From Saprospiraceae bacterium (GTDB taxonomy: Bacteria; Bacteroidota; Bacteroidia; Chitinophagales; Saprospiraceae): 64,000 bases of DNA. Below, one piece after another: positions 1-8,253 of this stretch. Each line of letters starts with the position of its first letter. Position 1 is the first letter of the stretch. The notes under the pieces are model-generated. The model saw only the letters and a list, made by a program, of their open reading frames with translations. It was not told the DNA's origin and made no database searches. The position numbers and the translations under genes were made by a program. Location of the stretch: contig JADJJU010000011.1 in NCBI GenBank assembly GCA_016706365.1, positions 97,098 to 161,097 of the forward strand. Direction: 5' to 3'.

Positions 1-224
1 AAACCCAAATACACCCTGATTTCTTTGACCTGAAAAGCGGATTGGCGGGTGAAATATTACAAAAGTTCTCAAATTATCAGGCTCAACTAGCTATCATTGG
101 TGATTTTTTAAAATACTCAAGCAATAGTCTGCAGGATTTTATTCGTGAAAGTAATCGGGCGGGAAGAATATTTTTTACAGCAAATGAGGAAGATGGAATA
201 AACAAACTGGCGCAGGGTTCTTAG
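1..224 (+). CDS. DUF4180 domain protein, C-terminal part (cut by window edge)
   Basis: The frame is open from base 3 to a TAG at 222-224. It begins in mid-protein with a reading of HPDFFDLKSGLAGEILQKF, which is the conserved C-terminal half of the DUF4180 family as I recall it. The rest (LAIIGDF, a Ser/Asp-phe-ile stretch, then an acidic helix) also fits. Family members are small cytoplasmic proteins of about 120 residues with no established biochemical role, so roughly 40-50 residues lie upstream of the window. No internal start is needed: the TTG at 42 is probably an internal leucine. The next gene is about 220 bp away with no evident coupling. Confidence 0.72.
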   Translation, partial: TQIHPDFFDLKSGLAGEILQKFSNYQAQLAIIGDFLKYSSNSLQDFIRESNRAGRIFFTANEEDGINKLAQGS

Positions 225-448
225 CCTTCCTGAAAGAAAATGGTTGAAATTCTTCCTGCAAATGCCTTCACTTTGAGAGAATTAAGCATTAATCTCTGGC
301 ATTTAATGTAAAATCATTACGTATTTCGAATGATGCTGTGCAGTTCATCACCTGGTGAATTCAACAATTCATGAACTTCGCTTATTTCGGTCAAACCTAA
401 ACTTTGTGGCAAAATAGTTTGCGCAATAAACATATAGTAAAAAACATA

Positions 449-1357
449 ATGTATAAAAATACAAAATTTGATGCAATTATCATTGGAGGAAGTTATGCCG
501 GATTATCCGCCGCAATGACACTCGGAAGATCTCTGAGAAATGTACTTGTCATTGACAGTGGCAAACCCTGCAATGCTCAGACACCTCATACCCATAATTT
601 GATCACATTAGATGGAGAAACCCCTGCCTCTATAATCGACAAAGCCAAACAGCAAGTCTTAAAATATGAAACAATTCAATTTTTCAACGGCCATGTTACT
701 GAAGTCAAAGGCAGCAATAAGTTATTTCAAGTTTACACGACTTCCGGCCAAAAATATGAATGCTCTAAATTGCTCTTTGCTACCGGTATCAATGATATCA
801 GCCCTGAAATTCCAGGATACACAGAATGCTGGGGCATTTCAGTACTGCATTGTCCATATTGTCATGGGTATGAGGTTCGCAATTCTGATATTGGGATTCT
901 CGGAAATGGAGAATTCGGATTTGAATTATGCAAAATGTTGTTCAATTGGAGCAAAAAAATTACCCTTTATACTAACGGCAAATCAGAACTTTCCAAAGCC
1001 CAACACTCAAAATTAGAATCTCATAATATTGAAATAATTGAAAAAGAAGTCCAATCCTTAAGACATGTAAATGGGCAATTAGAAGAGTTGGTTTTTATTG
1101 ATCAATCGACACATAAATCCAATGCACTATTTGTAAGGACAAATTTCATCCAGCATTGTGATATTCCTGAGAAACTAGGTTGCAAACTCACAGAATCAGG
1201 ATATATATTTATTGTGGATTCTCAGCGAACCAGTGTAGAAGGGATCTACGTAGCTGGAGACAACTCAAGTATATACAGGGCTGTAGGTAGTGCAATGGCT
1301 GACGGAACAAAAGCAGCAGCATACATAAATAAAGCTTTGAATGAAGAGTCCTTTTAA
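449..1357 (+). CDS. Thioredoxin-reductase-like FAD/NAD(P) oxidoreductase
   Basis: A flavoprotein disulfide oxidoreductase of about 302 residues. The N-terminal FAD-binding Rossmann motif reads IIGGSYAGLSAA (residues about 11-22). A redox pair sits in CPYCHGYE at about residues 135-142. A second nucleotide-binding glycine motif, GILGNGEFG, follows near 149, and the C-terminal FAD motif IYVAGDNSS lies near 266. Length and order match the low-molecular-weight thioredoxin reductase fold. The CxxC-H-GYE form of the active site resembles the GliT/HlmI-type dithiol oxidases more than housekeeping TrxR (CATC), so the substrate may be a small dithiol instead of thioredoxin; that is inference. The frame is open from a TTG at 404, but ATG at 449, just before the FAD motif, is preferred. 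Cytoplasmic. Confidence 0.85.
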   Translation: MYKNTKFDAIIIGGSYAGLSAAMTLGRSLRNVLVIDSGKPCNAQTPHTHNLITLDGETPASIIDKAKQQVLKYETIQFFNGHVTEVKGSNKLFQVYTTSGQKYECSKLLFATGINDISPEIPGYTECWGISVLHCPYCHGYEVRNSDIGILGNGEFGFELCKMLFNWSKKITLYTNGKSELSKAQHSKLESHNIEIIEKEVQSLRHVNGQLEELVFIDQSTHKSNALFVRTNFIQHCDIPEKLGCKLTESGYIFIVDSQRTSVEGIYVAGDNSSIYRAVGSAMADGTKAAAYINKALNEESF

Positions 1358-1397
1358 TCATTACCTGTATCTTTGGAATTCATCAACATCGATCCAC

Positions 1398-1883
1398 ATG
1401 AATAGCAACATGTTTAACCTTACTAAAGTTAGTTTCAAAGCTTGCGCCTTAATACTAACCTTATTTATTTCAAGCTTTGTAGCTTGTAAGAAAGACATTC
1501 CACTTGAGCCCGAAGTTATTGAAACCAGCTTGTGTCTTGTAGAAATCAACGGTGTATTTCAAGAACTGGAATTAGATCAGATGCCCATTTTTATTAATGG
1601 TGGAGATGAAGGCCTTGCAATGGAATTATCCCGGGTAATCAAGTATCCTACAGAAGCCAGAGAGAACGGAATTGCCGGCCAGGCAATCGTTCAATATGAT
1701 ATTCTAATAGATGGTAGCACTGATAATTACAACATCATTCTGGACCCGGGCCATGGCATAGGAGACTCCCTGAAAGGGGCCATGCAAGAAGTTATGTCTG
1801 GTATCGTCTTTACCCCTGCAATCCTTAATGGTCAAGCCGTGAAAGTCAGAAAAGAAATAAAGGCAACATACAGATTGGAATAA
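1398..1883 (+). CDS. Lipoprotein with TonB C-terminal-like domain
   Basis: A predicted lipoprotein of about 161 residues. A basic N-terminus, a hydrophobic stretch and FVAC-KK place the lipidated cysteine near residue 30. The C-terminal 80 residues carry the TonB C-terminal signature: YPTEARENGIAGQAIVQYDI, then a VMSGIVFTPAILNGQAV-type strand and a final aromatic/basic strand. Free-standing TonB-C domains on lipoproteins are common in Bacteroidota and are thought to contact outer-membrane or peptidoglycan partners. No TonB-type transmembrane anchor or proline-rich spacer is present, so this is not a classical energy transducer. The frame is open from 1341, overlapping the upstream gene; ATG 1398 (or 1410) gives a normal signal peptide. 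Function beyond the domain is unknown. Confidence 0.75.
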   Translation: MNSNMFNLTKVSFKACALILTLFISSFVACKKDIPLEPEVIETSLCLVEINGVFQELELDQMPIFINGGDEGLAMELSRVIKYPTEARENGIAGQAIVQYDILIDGSTDNYNIILDPGHGIGDSLKGAMQEVMSGIVFTPAILNGQAVKVRKEIKATYRLE

Positions 1884-1914
1884 GAATTTCCGCCTTACTT
1901 AACATCTAAAAAAA

Positions 1915-2034
1915 ATGAAACTATTCTTACTGCCTGCCATTGGAACATCTGAATTACTTATTTTAATAGCCGTTGTAGCGCTATTAATCTTTTCATTGTT
2001 CGGAAAGAAATTAATTCAGGGATTTAAAAGATAA
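1915..2034 (+). CDS. Short TatA/E-like membrane protein (39 residues)
   Basis: ATG 1915 to TAA 2034. The protein starts MKLFLLPAIGTSELLILIAV, continues with a hydrophobic segment and ends FGKKLIQGFKR. The order GTSELL, hydrophobic helix, FGKKL, basic amphipathic end matches the N-terminal half of TatA/TatE subunits of the twin-arginine translocase. It lacks the usual proline after GKKL and the long acidic tail, and is shorter than typical TatA (about 55-90 residues). It may be a minimal Tat-like protein, a truncated relic, or an unrelated single-pass peptide. It follows the TonB-C lipoprotein by 31 bp in the same direction and could be co-transcribed with it. Confidence 0.5.
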   Translation: MKLFLLPAIGTSELLILIAVVALLIFSLFGKKLIQGFKR

Positions 2035-2084
2035 TAAGAAGGCAAAAAATCCACCGCGCATAACGGTTGCTTTATCCGGCCAAA

Positions 2085-2115
2085 TTTAAAACTATGCGCA
2101 TTTCAGCTATATTTG
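2085..2115 (+). promoter_or_regulatory. Candidate Bacteroidota promoter for bestrophin-like gene
   Basis: TATATTTG at 2108-2115 matches the TAnnTTTG minus-7 box of Bacteroidota housekeeping promoters. TTTA at 2085-2088 lies 19 bp upstream, where TTTG is expected. The predicted leader to ATG 2168 is about 45 nt. Based on sequence match only. Confidence 0.4.
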
Positions 2116-2167
2116 CGCCTGCATAGAGATAATTTCTCACAATGTTTTAACAGCAACAAACACATCC

Positions 2168-3079
2168 ATGCTTTATTATAATCCCAAGGAATGGTTCATC
2201 GCCATTTTCAGGTTTCATAAGTCTGACACTTTTCGGGCACTTTTTCCTTTACTGATTTTCATGAGCATATATTCCTGGGGAATAGTATTTCTCGAAACTG
2301 AATATTTGAAATTGGGTGCCAACAGTAATGCGAGAAATATAACGGTAATGCACACCTTGTTGGGATTCGCGATCTCAATGCTACTCGTTTTTAGAACTAA
2401 TACTGCCTACGACAGATGGTGGGAAGGAAGAAAACTATGGGGAAACCTGGTCAATAACAGCAGAAATCTGGCCATCAAACTGAAAGCTATGTTGCCCGAA
2501 AATGATCATGCATCCCGCTCCTTTTTCAGGCAGGTCATCCCATTATATGCTATCTCTCTTCAGAAACATCTCCAAAAAGAAACCACCAAATTTGAACTCG
2601 ACGAGAAACCTCATCCAGAACTGCCAAGCTTAAAAGATATCCACCATATACCCAATCGTGTCTCTGAGAGTATGATTACTAAGATAAATAGTTTATACAA
2701 GCAAGGTGTTCTATCCGGGGATCAACTGATTATCATAAATAATGAAATCAGCTCCTTTACAAATATTTGTGGTGCTTGTGAGCGAATTAAGAATACCCCT
2801 ATCCCCTATAGCTACAGTGCTTTTATCAAAAAATTTATCTTCATTTATGTAGCCACCCTTCCTTTTGGGTTTGCTTTTAATCTTGGATATTTTACAATCC
2901 CGGTAACTACATTTATATTTTATGTTCTTGCGAGTCTTGAATTGATTGCCGAAGAAATTGAAGATCCATTCGGCAAGGACAACAATGATTTGCCAATGAT
3001 CAAATTATCAGATGCAATCAAGGCCAATGTGAACGAAATATTTGATTTTAAGGAAGAGGAAGAAGTAATACCAGTATGA
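2168..3079 (+). CDS. Bestrophin-family anion channel-like membrane protein
   Basis: A 303-residue inner-membrane protein of the bestrophin/UPF0187 (YneE) family. Recognisable features are an N-terminal WF-x-FRFHKSDTFRAL segment, a first membrane helix near residues 22-42, the family block AYDRWWEGRKLWGNLVNNSR (about residues 80-99), the PIPYSYSAFI segment before the third and fourth helices, and the C-terminal EEIEDPFGKDNNDLP block. These are the conserved positions of bacterial bestrophins, which form pentameric channels; bacterial members studied so far conduct cations or anions depending on the protein, so selectivity cannot be read here. Length is normal and the frame intact. It has its own candidate promoter and stands alone. 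Confidence 0.88.
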   Translation: MLYYNPKEWFIAIFRFHKSDTFRALFPLLIFMSIYSWGIVFLETEYLKLGANSNARNITVMHTLLGFAISMLLVFRTNTAYDRWWEGRKLWGNLVNNSRNLAIKLKAMLPENDHASRSFFRQVIPLYAISLQKHLQKETTKFELDEKPHPELPSLKDIHHIPNRVSESMITKINSLYKQGVLSGDQLIIINNEISSFTNICGACERIKNTPIPYSYSAFIKKFIFIYVATLPFGFAFNLGYFTIPVTTFIFYVLASLELIAEEIEDPFGKDNNDLPMIKLSDAIKANVNEIFDFKEEEEVIPV

Positions 3080-3317
3080 GAGAATAGTTGAAATTCATCT
3101 GTATTAAGAGTTGCATAACGATATCAATCAAAAAACAATTTTCACTATTCAAGTTGAAAATTTGTCACTCATCAAAATTTCTACTTCGACTTTAATTTTT
3201 TATCTCAATCTTTGAGAAGAATAATCAGAGTTTGCATCGTTATTCATTTGCAGAGGCGTTCTGCAAGGCGGATTCCGAAAAGCCATAAGAGTAGGAAAAA
3301 TATTTAAATAACTAAAA

Positions 3318-3722
3318 ATGAAATTTATAATTTTATCTATCAGCTTATTATGGTCATTCCAGACGCTGACCGCCCAAAGTATTTCAGGCCATATCCTGGA
3401 ACTTGAATCCTATACCAAATGGGATGCCGTGGAAAAAGAATGGGCAGGTGTTCGCAAAGATTGGGAAGTTCAAGCCAAAAAGGAAAATACGGCTGTTATT
3501 AGTGCCGGCTTATTGCTGTCATTTGAATCATACATCAAATGGGATGCGGTGGAAACATCATGGAAAAAACGCCGTGACAAATGGGTAAAAGAAGTTGAAA
3601 AAGCAGTCACTAACGCACAGGTTGCAGCGCTTCTCATTGAACTGGAATCCAACATTAAATGGACCGCAGTGGATGAAAAATGGAAAGGACGCAGAGAGGC
3701 CTGGATTAGTGAATTGAAATAA
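3318..3722 (+). CDS. Secreted protein with three tandem Trp-rich repeats
   Basis: A 134-residue protein with a clean signal peptide (MKFIILSISLLWSFQTLTAQ). The mature part is almost entirely three copies of a roughly 38-residue unit. Each copy follows the pattern L-x-x-E-S-x-x-K-W-x-A-V-[ED]-x-x-W-x(3)-R-x-x-W, at about residues 28-56, 67-96 and 105-134. The copies are similar at DNA level too (AAATGGGATGC-GGTGG-type blocks), which suggests recent internal duplication. Charge alternation and regularly spaced Trp suggest short helical hairpins. I do not recognise the family. It is exported to the periplasm or beyond. It has no evident operon partner; the downstream sequence is repeat-rich. Confidence 0.7.
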   Translation: MKFIILSISLLWSFQTLTAQSISGHILELESYTKWDAVEKEWAGVRKDWEVQAKKENTAVISAGLLLSFESYIKWDAVETSWKKRRDKWVKEVEKAVTNAQVAALLIELESNIKWTAVDEKWKGRREAWISELK

Positions 3723-3730
3723 TGGTCTGA

Positions 3731-3826
3731 ACAGCCGTTGAATCGGTTAATCGGTTAAGTGTATAAGCGAAGTGTGAAGAAACAGCCGCTATTGGCTTTT
3801 GGCTGTTAGCTTTTGGCTAACAGCCG
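3731..3826. repeat. AACAGCCG-bounded modular repeat with hairpin
   Basis: Just after the stop of the preceding gene lies a stretch with AACAGCCG at about 3731 (as ACAGCCG) and at 3781, a tandem ATCGGTTA word near 3740, and a perfect 10-bp inverted repeat GGCTGTTAGC (3801-3810) / GCTAACAGCC (3816-3825) with a 5-nt loop. Similar word sets occur after the tricorn gene (8069-8115) and near 42,110-42,360. The hairpin could act in transcription termination, but no clear T run follows. Confidence 0.5.
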
Positions 3827-3850
3827 GAGCTGAGTTACTGAGTATGCCAG

Positions 3851-4043
3851 GAGCTATCCAGATTTAATGCCTTCCGGATTTCCCAACCTTAAATGTATTC
3901 CCTCCACTAGTATGTCATATTTTTCAAGATGTCTCAAATGTGCCCTCTTAAAACTCCGTATGGAGTTTAACATGAATAACCCCGTGCAAGTGAAACGCAG
4001 CTCGGGATACATAATCACTCCTCCCCGAACTCCGTAGGTGTTC
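3851..4043. repeat. Dispersed palindromic repeat, copy 1 (left arm missing)
   Basis: Shares blocks in the same order with 26,715-26,965: a TATCCA-x-TTTAATGCCTTCCGG block at 3855-3876, the hairpin AAACTCC-GTAT-GGAGTTT at 3951-3968, an ATAACCCCGTGCAAGT block near 3974, and the palindrome GAACTCCGTAGGTGTTC at 4027-4043. The outer part of the left inverted arm seen in copy 2 is not present here. Short open frames across it are a by-product of the repeat. Confidence 0.65.
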
Positions 4044-4139
4044 AATTTGAAATGAACCGGCATTCTCCAGGTTTAGATTCAATTCCAATTAATGCTGGCT
4101 TTATTGACTTTCGAGTTATATGTGAATTACTGTTTTGTC

Positions 4140-4735
4140 CTCACCATTCACTTTTCAAATTTCACATTTCAATTTTCACATCTTACTTCTAACCATTTAC
4201 CATTTACTATTCACCATTTACTTTTCTCATCTCACATTTCACATTTGACATCTCACCCTTCTCTTCCTGCCATTTACTATTCCCTTTTCACTTTTCACTT
4301 TTTTTCCTCTTCTAACCATTCACCATTTACTATTCACCATTTACTTTTCTCATCTCACATTTCACATTTGACATCTCACCCTTCTCTTCTTACCATTTAC
4401 TATTCACCATTTACTATTCACTTTTCAATTTTCACATTTCACTTTTCACGTCTTACTTCTAACCATTCACCATTTACTATTCACCATTTACTATTCTCAT
4501 CTCACATTTCACATTTGACATCTCACACTTCTCTTCTTACCATTTACTATTCACCATTTACTATTCACTTTTCACTTTTCACATTTCACTTTTCACTTCT
4601 TACTTCTAACCATTCACTATTCACCATTCACTATTCACCATTTACTTTTCTCATCTCACATTTCACATTTGACATCTCACCCTTCTCTTCCTGCCATTTA
4701 CTATTCCCTTTTCACTTTTCACTTTTTTCTCCCTC
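4140..4735. repeat. Low-complexity T/C/A direct-repeat block
   Basis: About 600 bp on this strand built almost only from T, C and A in words such as TTCACCATTTACTATTCAC and CTCATCTCACATTTCAC. The longer unit containing the second word recurs four times, its CTCAT starting at 4226, 4349, 4496 and 4650 (spacings 123, 147 and 154 bp). A 263-codon open frame (4092-4883) reads through it as endless Phe/His/Ser/Thr/Pro, and is an artefact of the absence of stop-forming words. No coding function is supported. Confidence 0.85.
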
Positions 4736-4736
4736 C

Positions 4737-4768
4737 TTTGGAAAAATAAATTCCAAATCGTACCTTCC
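4737..4768 (+). promoter_or_regulatory. Candidate promoter for tricorn-type protease
   Basis: TTTG at 4737-4740, a 20-bp spacer, then TACCTTCC at 4761-4768, which matches six of eight positions of TAnnTTTG. It lies right after the repeat block and about 85 bp before the start codon. Confidence 0.35.
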
Positions 4769-4852
4769 CGTTTTATACCCGCCAAGATCTATGAACTGCT
4801 CAACCCGAGCCTGTCTTCTATTTATTGATATCACAAAAATTCAATTCAGCCC

Positions 4853-6802
4853 ATGCAAAAGTTCTTGCTCCTACTGTCCTTGACATTTTTAACACTCATC
4901 CTGAATGCTCAAAGTAATGAAGCATATTTCATGTCACATTCCACGCTGACACCAGACGGACAAACGATTATTTTTGATTATGACAATGATCTTTGGAAGG
5001 TCAGCACCGCGGGTGGCTCTGCCTCCAGATTGACTGCGATGGATGGAAATGAACAGTATCCCCGTGTCTCACCTGATGGGAAATGGCTTGCATTTTCGGG
5101 CAATCAATATGGGGGGACCGATGTATATATTATGCCACTTAATGGGGGCGATATCAAACAATTAACTTATCATGAAGCCTTTGATCACGTGGATAGCTGG
5201 TCCTGGGATTCAAAAAATATTTACTTCACATCCAATCGTTACAATCGTCAGTCAGGTTATAAAGTTTCCATTGATGGGGGAACTCCTGTGAGGTTATTTG
5301 CCAATTATTTCAATACTGTCCATTCCATTGTTGAGCATCCCAATGGTGAAATATTCTTCAATGAAACCTGGGAAAGCAAGTCATCAGCTAACCGCAAAAG
5401 ATACAAGGGAGCATATAATCCAGATTTACAATCATATAACCCCAAAACAAAAGAATTTAAAGTTTACACTTCATGGAACGGCAAAGATTTCTGGCCGACT
5501 TTTGACAAGCAGGGCAAAATTTATTTTGTATCGGATGAGGCAAATGGGGAATACAATCTTTATGAACTGGAAGGGAAAAATAAAAAACAACTTAGCAAAT
5601 TCAATACCTCCATCAGCAGGCCACAAGTAAGTGCTAATGGAGAAAAAATAGTATTCGAAAAGGATTACCAGTTATGGGTATATGATGTGAAGTCTAAGGA
5701 TAGCAAAAAAGTGAATATCAATATTTTCAACAATAGTGTTCTTACCAAAAGCCAGGATTTTGATGTTAAAGGGAAAATTGAAAGCTTTGATGTTTCCCCT
5801 GATGGGAAAAAAATGGCTTTCGTGTCAAGAGGTAAACTTTTTGCTTCTGATATAAAAGGTCAATTTGTCAATCTTTTATCCACCGGTACAGGACGGGTGC
5901 TGGAAGTTAACTGGATGGCAGACAATAAAACAATGATCTATGGTAAAACCAATGAAAATGGCTATGCTAATTATTTCACCATTGCTGCTGATGGATCCTC
6001 AGCTGAAAAACAAATCACCAATGTAAGTCGTAACGATCGTGATCTCAGTCTCAATCATGACAAAAGTATGGGAGTATATATCAGCGGTCGCGATGAAGTG
6101 AGAACAATTGACCTCAAATCGCTGACGACTTCATTAATTGTAAAGGACGAAATCTGGGGATTTCAAAATCCGGCTCCGGGCTTTTCACCGGACGGAGAGT
6201 ATGTTGTTTTCACAGTTCGCCGCAATTTTGAACAAGATATTGTAGTACATCATTTGAAATCAAAAACCACTACTAATCTTACAAAAACTGCCATCACAGA
6301 AACCAATCCTGTTTGGTCTCCGGATGGAAAATGGATTTATTTTATTTCCGACCGGCTTGGCCCGGGATATCCATATGGGCTTAGAGATGCACATATCTAT
6401 CGCATACCCCTTGAGAAACATGAGGATCCCTATAAGAGCGACAAGTATGCAGAACTTTTTGCAGCGGACTCTACTAAAAAAGATGACGTAAAAAAAGAGG
6501 ATAAACAGGATGAAAAGAAAGACGATAAGAAAAGCGACAAGAAAGATGACAAGAAAGATGACAAGAAAGATGAGAAAAAAGATTCAATAAAAATTGTAAC
6601 CCCTCTCAGTATTAATCCGGAAGGATTGACACGCTTGGTGGAGCAGGTGGGGCCTACTTTTGGAACCCAAAGCAATTTATTTCTGTCAAAGAAAGATGAT
6701 AAGATTACTATGATTTTTGCATCTAATCATAGTGAAGGTAAATCCAATTGGTGGAAGACAACCTATGAACCATTCACTCCTCCCAAGACAGAAAAAAATT
6801 GA
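4853..6802 (+). CDS. Tricorn-type secreted S41 protease, N-terminal piece (frameshifted)
   Basis: First 649 codons of a tricorn-like peptidase. A signal peptide (MQKFLLLLSLTFLTLILNAQ) is followed by two WD40/PD40-type beta-propeller regions with repeated VSPDGKWLAFSG, WSPDGKWIYFISDR and similar blades, to about residue 540. Then comes a Lys/Asp linker (about residues 540-580, KKDDKKDDKKD type) unusual in composition. The frame ends at TGA 6800-6802 directly after a run of seven A (6792-6798). Reading one A fewer continues without interruption into the PDZ and protease part at 6798-8069. Family members of about 1,070 residues degrade peptides; here the enzyme should be periplasmic. The break is most likely a homopolymer error. 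Confidence 0.85.
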   Translation: MQKFLLLLSLTFLTLILNAQSNEAYFMSHSTLTPDGQTIIFDYDNDLWKVSTAGGSASRLTAMDGNEQYPRVSPDGKWLAFSGNQYGGTDVYIMPLNGGDIKQLTYHEAFDHVDSWSWDSKNIYFTSNRYNRQSGYKVSIDGGTPVRLFANYFNTVHSIVEHPNGEIFFNETWESKSSANRKRYKGAYNPDLQSYNPKTKEFKVYTSWNGKDFWPTFDKQGKIYFVSDEANGEYNLYELEGKNKKQLSKFNTSISRPQVSANGEKIVFEKDYQLWVYDVKSKDSKKVNINIFNNSVLTKSQDFDVKGKIESFDVSPDGKKMAFVSRGKLFASDIKGQFVNLLSTGTGRVLEVNWMADNKTMIYGKTNENGYANYFTIAADGSSAEKQITNVSRNDRDLSLNHDKSMGVYISGRDEVRTIDLKSLTTSLIVKDEIWGFQNPAPGFSPDGEYVVFTVRRNFEQDIVVHHLKSKTTTNLTKTAITETNPVWSPDGKWIYFISDRLGPGYPYGLRDAHIYRIPLEKHEDPYKSDKYAELFAADSTKKDDVKKEDKQDEKKDDKKSDKKDDKKDDKKDEKKDSIKIVTPLSINPEGLTRLVEQVGPTFGTQSNLFLSKKDDKITMIFASNHSEGKSNWWKTTYEPFTPPKTEKN

Positions 6803-8069
6803 AGGGGCAGTTCAGGGGTCTGTCTATATCGTCGAGGTGAGCGGGAAAATGTATGGATTGATTTCGGGCGATATTCATACTGTCAATCTGGAAGGTAAAA
6901 AAGTCGAGAAGGTCGAAATCTCTTACAAATTCCGCAAGAATTTACAGGAAGAATTCAATCAAATGTTTCATGAAACCTGGGCGAATATTGAGGAGAATTT
7001 TTACAATGAGACTTTCCATGGCATTGACTGGCCCGGAATGAAAAAAAGGTATGCGGCATATCTCCCTCATCTGGGATCAAGAGCTGATTTGCGAGTAGTA
7101 TTGAATGACATGCTTGGAGAGTTAAATGCTTCCCATCTCGGATTTAATTCTGCAGGAGATGAGGAGAAAATATTTTACAAAACACAAAATGCTGAAACCG
7201 GAATTATTTTTGAAGAAGAGAAGCCATACACTGTCAAATACGTGGTTAAAAACAGTCCAGCTGATAAGAAAGGTAAAGATATCAAAGCAGGTGATGTGTT
7301 GACACATGTCAATGGTCAGGCAGTGGATACAAAAATGTCCAGACACTACTATTTCGCTCAGCCTTCGCTGGATGAAGAACTAAGTCTCAGCTTTAGTCGC
7401 GGCTCAGAAAAATACGATGTCAAAGTAAGACCTCAGGCTTTTAGTGCGCTTGTATCCCTGCTGTATGATGAGTGGATCGACAACAATAGAAGTCTTGTTC
7501 GCAGCAAAGGAAAAAACAGAATTGCCTACTCACATATGCGTAACATGGGCAAAGGAGAATTGGATAAATTCATGATGGAAATGAATAGCGAAGAATATGC
7601 AAAAGAGGGCTTAATTCTGGATTTAAGATTCAACACCGGAGGAAATGTTCATGATGATGTTTTGCGCTTCCTTAATCAGCGTCCATACTTAAAGTGGAAA
7701 TATCGTGAAGGAGCATTCACAGTCCAACCCAATTTTACCCCTGCTGCCCATCCGATTGTATTGCTTATCAATGAACAATCATTGAGCGATGCTGAAATGA
7801 CAGCCGCAGGATTCAAGGAACTCGGACTAGGAAAAATCGTCGGAACGGAGACATACAGATGGATTATTTTCACTTCCGGAAAAGGACTGGTGGATGGTTC
7901 CTTCTATCGGATTCCGGGATGGGGATGTTATACCCTGGATGGAAAGAATCTGGAGCAGGAGGGTGTTCAGCCTGATATTCCTGTAGCCAATACATTCAAG
8001 GATCGTTTGGAAGGCAGAGATCCGCAATTGGAGAGAGCTGTGAGTGAAATTATGGGGCAGTTGAAGTAG
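6798..8069 (+). CDS. Tricorn-type S41 protease, C-terminal catalytic piece
   Basis: Continuation of the preceding gene in the +1 frame, entered at the A run 6792-6798; the open frame extends back to 6717 only by chance. It holds the tricorn C1 domain (FHETWANIEENFY-type helix, LNDMLGELNASHLGF), a PDZ domain (SPADKKGKDIKAGDVLTHVNG) and the S41 peptidase core. Key positions are ILDLRFNTGGNVHDD and NEQSLSDAEM, in which the serine before Asp-Ala is the expected nucleophile and Asp replaces the Gly of C-terminal-processing proteases, as in tricorn. It ends with VQPDIPV. Catalytic landmarks look intact, so a functional full-length gene of 4853-8069 is likely once the indel is fixed. Confidence 0.85.
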   Translation: MEGAVQGSVYIVEVSGKMYGLISGDIHTVNLEGKKVEKVEISYKFRKNLQEEFNQMFHETWANIEENFYNETFHGIDWPGMKKRYAAYLPHLGSRADLRVVLNDMLGELNASHLGFNSAGDEEKIFYKTQNAETGIIFEEEKPYTVKYVVKNSPADKKGKDIKAGDVLTHVNGQAVDTKMSRHYYFAQPSLDEELSLSFSRGSEKYDVKVRPQAFSALVSLLYDEWIDNNRSLVRSKGKNRIAYSHMRNMGKGELDKFMMEMNSEEYAKEGLILDLRFNTGGNVHDDVLRFLNQRPYLKWKYREGAFTVQPNFTPAAHPIVLLINEQSLSDAEMTAAGFKELGLGKIVGTETYRWIIFTSGKGLVDGSFYRIPGWGCYTLDGKNLEQEGVQPDIPVANTFKDRLEGRDPQLERAVSEIMGQLK

Positions 8070-8115
8070 CAGCCGGCCTTTAGCTGTTGGCTATTGGCTA
8101 TTGGCAAACAGCCGG
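8069..8115. repeat. Second copy of AACAGCCG-type 3' repeat
   Basis: Overlapping the last base of the protease stop codon are CAGCCGGCC, three GGCTNTTGGC words and AACAGCCGGG. The vocabulary is the same as at 3781-3826, again directly 3' of a gene. It reads like a short palindromic repeat that settles in intergenic DNA. Confidence 0.45.
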
Positions 8116-8253
8116 GAAGAAGTTAGAAGTTTTGGAAGAGCCTTTTCCAACAGCAGCCTGCATTTTGCGGATAAAGTTGAAGTTAACTTGTTTAAAGTGT
8201 TGTGCACTACAATACTTGACAAGAGTTATCGTCAAGCTTTCACATTTAATATA

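Noticed and set aside
3854..4063. 69-residue minus-strand frame (and the similar 92-residue frame at 26869-27147)
   Set aside because: The two share sequence only because both cover copies of the same palindromic repeat; no gene-like composition.
4092..4883. 263-residue open frame rich in Phe, His, Ser and Thr
   Set aside because: It simply reads through the T/C/A direct-repeat block; no domain, signal peptide or start context, and its end overlaps the true start of the protease gene.
6792..6802. Programmed ribosomal frameshift in the tricorn gene
   Set aside because: A +1 shift would be needed, the tract is a plain A7 without an antiDNA-like stimulator, and tricorn homologues are encoded in one frame. 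With similar breaks in many unrelated genes, sequence error is simpler.
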